A program made the position numbers and the translations under genes. DNA of 6,557 nt. Source: Fibrobacter succinogenes. GTDB lineage: Bacteria; Fibrobacterota; Fibrobacteria; Fibrobacterales; CADBQJ01. The stretch spans positions 1-6,557 of the forward strand of contig CADBQJ010000075.1 in NCBI GenBank assembly GCA_902796785.1, given 5' to 3'. Position 1 is the stretch's first letter. Every line of letters starts with the position of its first letter. Positions 6,377-6,557 of this stretch are shown piece by piece. The notes below the pieces were generated by a model. It was not told where the DNA came from and searched no databases. It saw nothing but the letters and a program-made list of their open reading frames with translations.

Positions 6377-6414
6377 GGATTAGGTCTTAGGGATCAGGGA
6401 TTAGGGATCAGGGC
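6374..6414 (+). repeat. Heptamer tandem array C, starting at the stop codon of the 5906 gene
   Basis: Six units have a strict 7-bp period: TAGGGAT, TAGGTCT, TAGGGAT, CAGGGAT, TAGGGAT, CAGGGCT. AG falls at 6375, 6382, 6389, 6396, 6403 and 6410. The first TAG is the gene's stop. Because 7 is not a multiple of 3, TAGs at 6374, 6381 and 6388 fall in all three reading frames within 17 bp. The units match arrays A and B. Confidence 0.85.
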
Positions 6415-6477
6415 TTAAGTGTCAAAAGGAGACCTGGCGAGGGGGTCAACCGCATTTAAGTGTCAAAAGGAGACCTG
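6415..6477 (+). repeat. 22-bp direct repeat, two copies 41 bp apart, REP-like
   Basis: Two identical 22-bp copies (6415-6436 and 6456-6477) begin TTAAGTGTC and end GGAGACCTG. They are separated by a 19-bp unique spacer. The first copy directly abuts heptamer array C. On the opposite strand the unit starts CAGGTCTC, which shares the AGGTCTC core of the heptamers. From memory, similar motifs occur near REP-associated tyrosine transposases (TnpA-REP/RAYT) in several phyla; that link is inference only. Nothing coding is seen in 6377-6557. Confidence 0.75.
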
Positions 6478-6536
6478 ATTTCGCCGCCAGCCCCCGTCCT
6501 ATAAGGGCTGTGGGCGATTAAAAGTCTCGAAATCAG
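6475..6536. other. Hairpin-forming region at window end
   Basis: CTGATTTCG (6475-6483) and CGAAATCAG (6528-6536) are a perfect 9-bp inverted pair. Inside are CAGCCC (6488-6493) and GGGCTG (6505-6510), with a further GCC/GGC-type extension on each side. The fold overlaps the end of the second 22-bp repeat. No U-tract follows, so it is not a standard terminator. A REP hairpin, element end or structured RNA are all possible. The last 21 bases show nothing recognisable. Confidence 0.55.
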
Positions 6537-6557
6537 CAGTTTCCGCCGTTCCATCGA

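Noticed and set aside
6415..6477. CRISPR-like repeat-spacer
   Set aside because: Only two 22-bp copies with one 19-bp spacer, no further units and no cas gene in view. A dispersed repeat is the simpler reading.

Overview
The window is GC-rich bacterial DNA that most likely comes from an uncultured member of the Fibrobacterota. The main evidence is an operon of three lipoproteins whose C-terminal halves carry the Fibrobacter succinogenes major paralogous domain (FISUMP; hallmarks WMAENL and RGICPxGWHxP). By eye the GC content is well above the roughly 48% known for F. succinogenes, so a different genus or family is likely.

Layout from left to right. (1) The 3' end of ychF/engD (Obg-like ATPase), followed after 7 nt by rlmI (23S rRNA m5C methyltransferase); both are on the + strand and form a short housekeeping translation unit. 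(2) A 155-nt convergent intergenic region with an intrinsic terminator, flanked by two heptamer-repeat arrays in opposite orientation. (3) On the - strand, three tandem FISUMP lipoprotein genes (order of transcription 4824->3829, 3824->2844, 2832->1834), tightly packed with gaps of 4 and 11 nt. (4) On the same strand and just upstream, a small exported protein that looks like an outer-membrane beta-barrel. (5) A tRNA-Leu(UAA) gene on the + strand. (6) A short helical cytoplasmic protein of unknown function, with a promoter-like element close to its ATG. (7) A gene-free, repeat-rich tail (6377-6557) with a third heptamer array, a 22-bp direct repeat and a larger hairpin.

How it fits together: the lipoprotein operon and the beta-barrel gene make up a cell-surface region. 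Each lipoprotein has a lipobox, exactly seven Gly-X-Y triplets, a four-cysteine region and then a divergent FISUMP domain. This resembles a constant stalk carrying a variable head. No biochemical role is established for FISUMP proteins, so none is assigned here.

The least explained signal is the set of three strict 7-bp-period arrays (AGGTCTC/AGGGATT-like units). Each begins at or within a few bases of the stop codon of the last gene of a transcription unit, in the same sense as that gene. In one array the TAGs fall in all three frames within 17 bp. At the rlmI end, the repeat appears to supply both the final codons and the stop codon.
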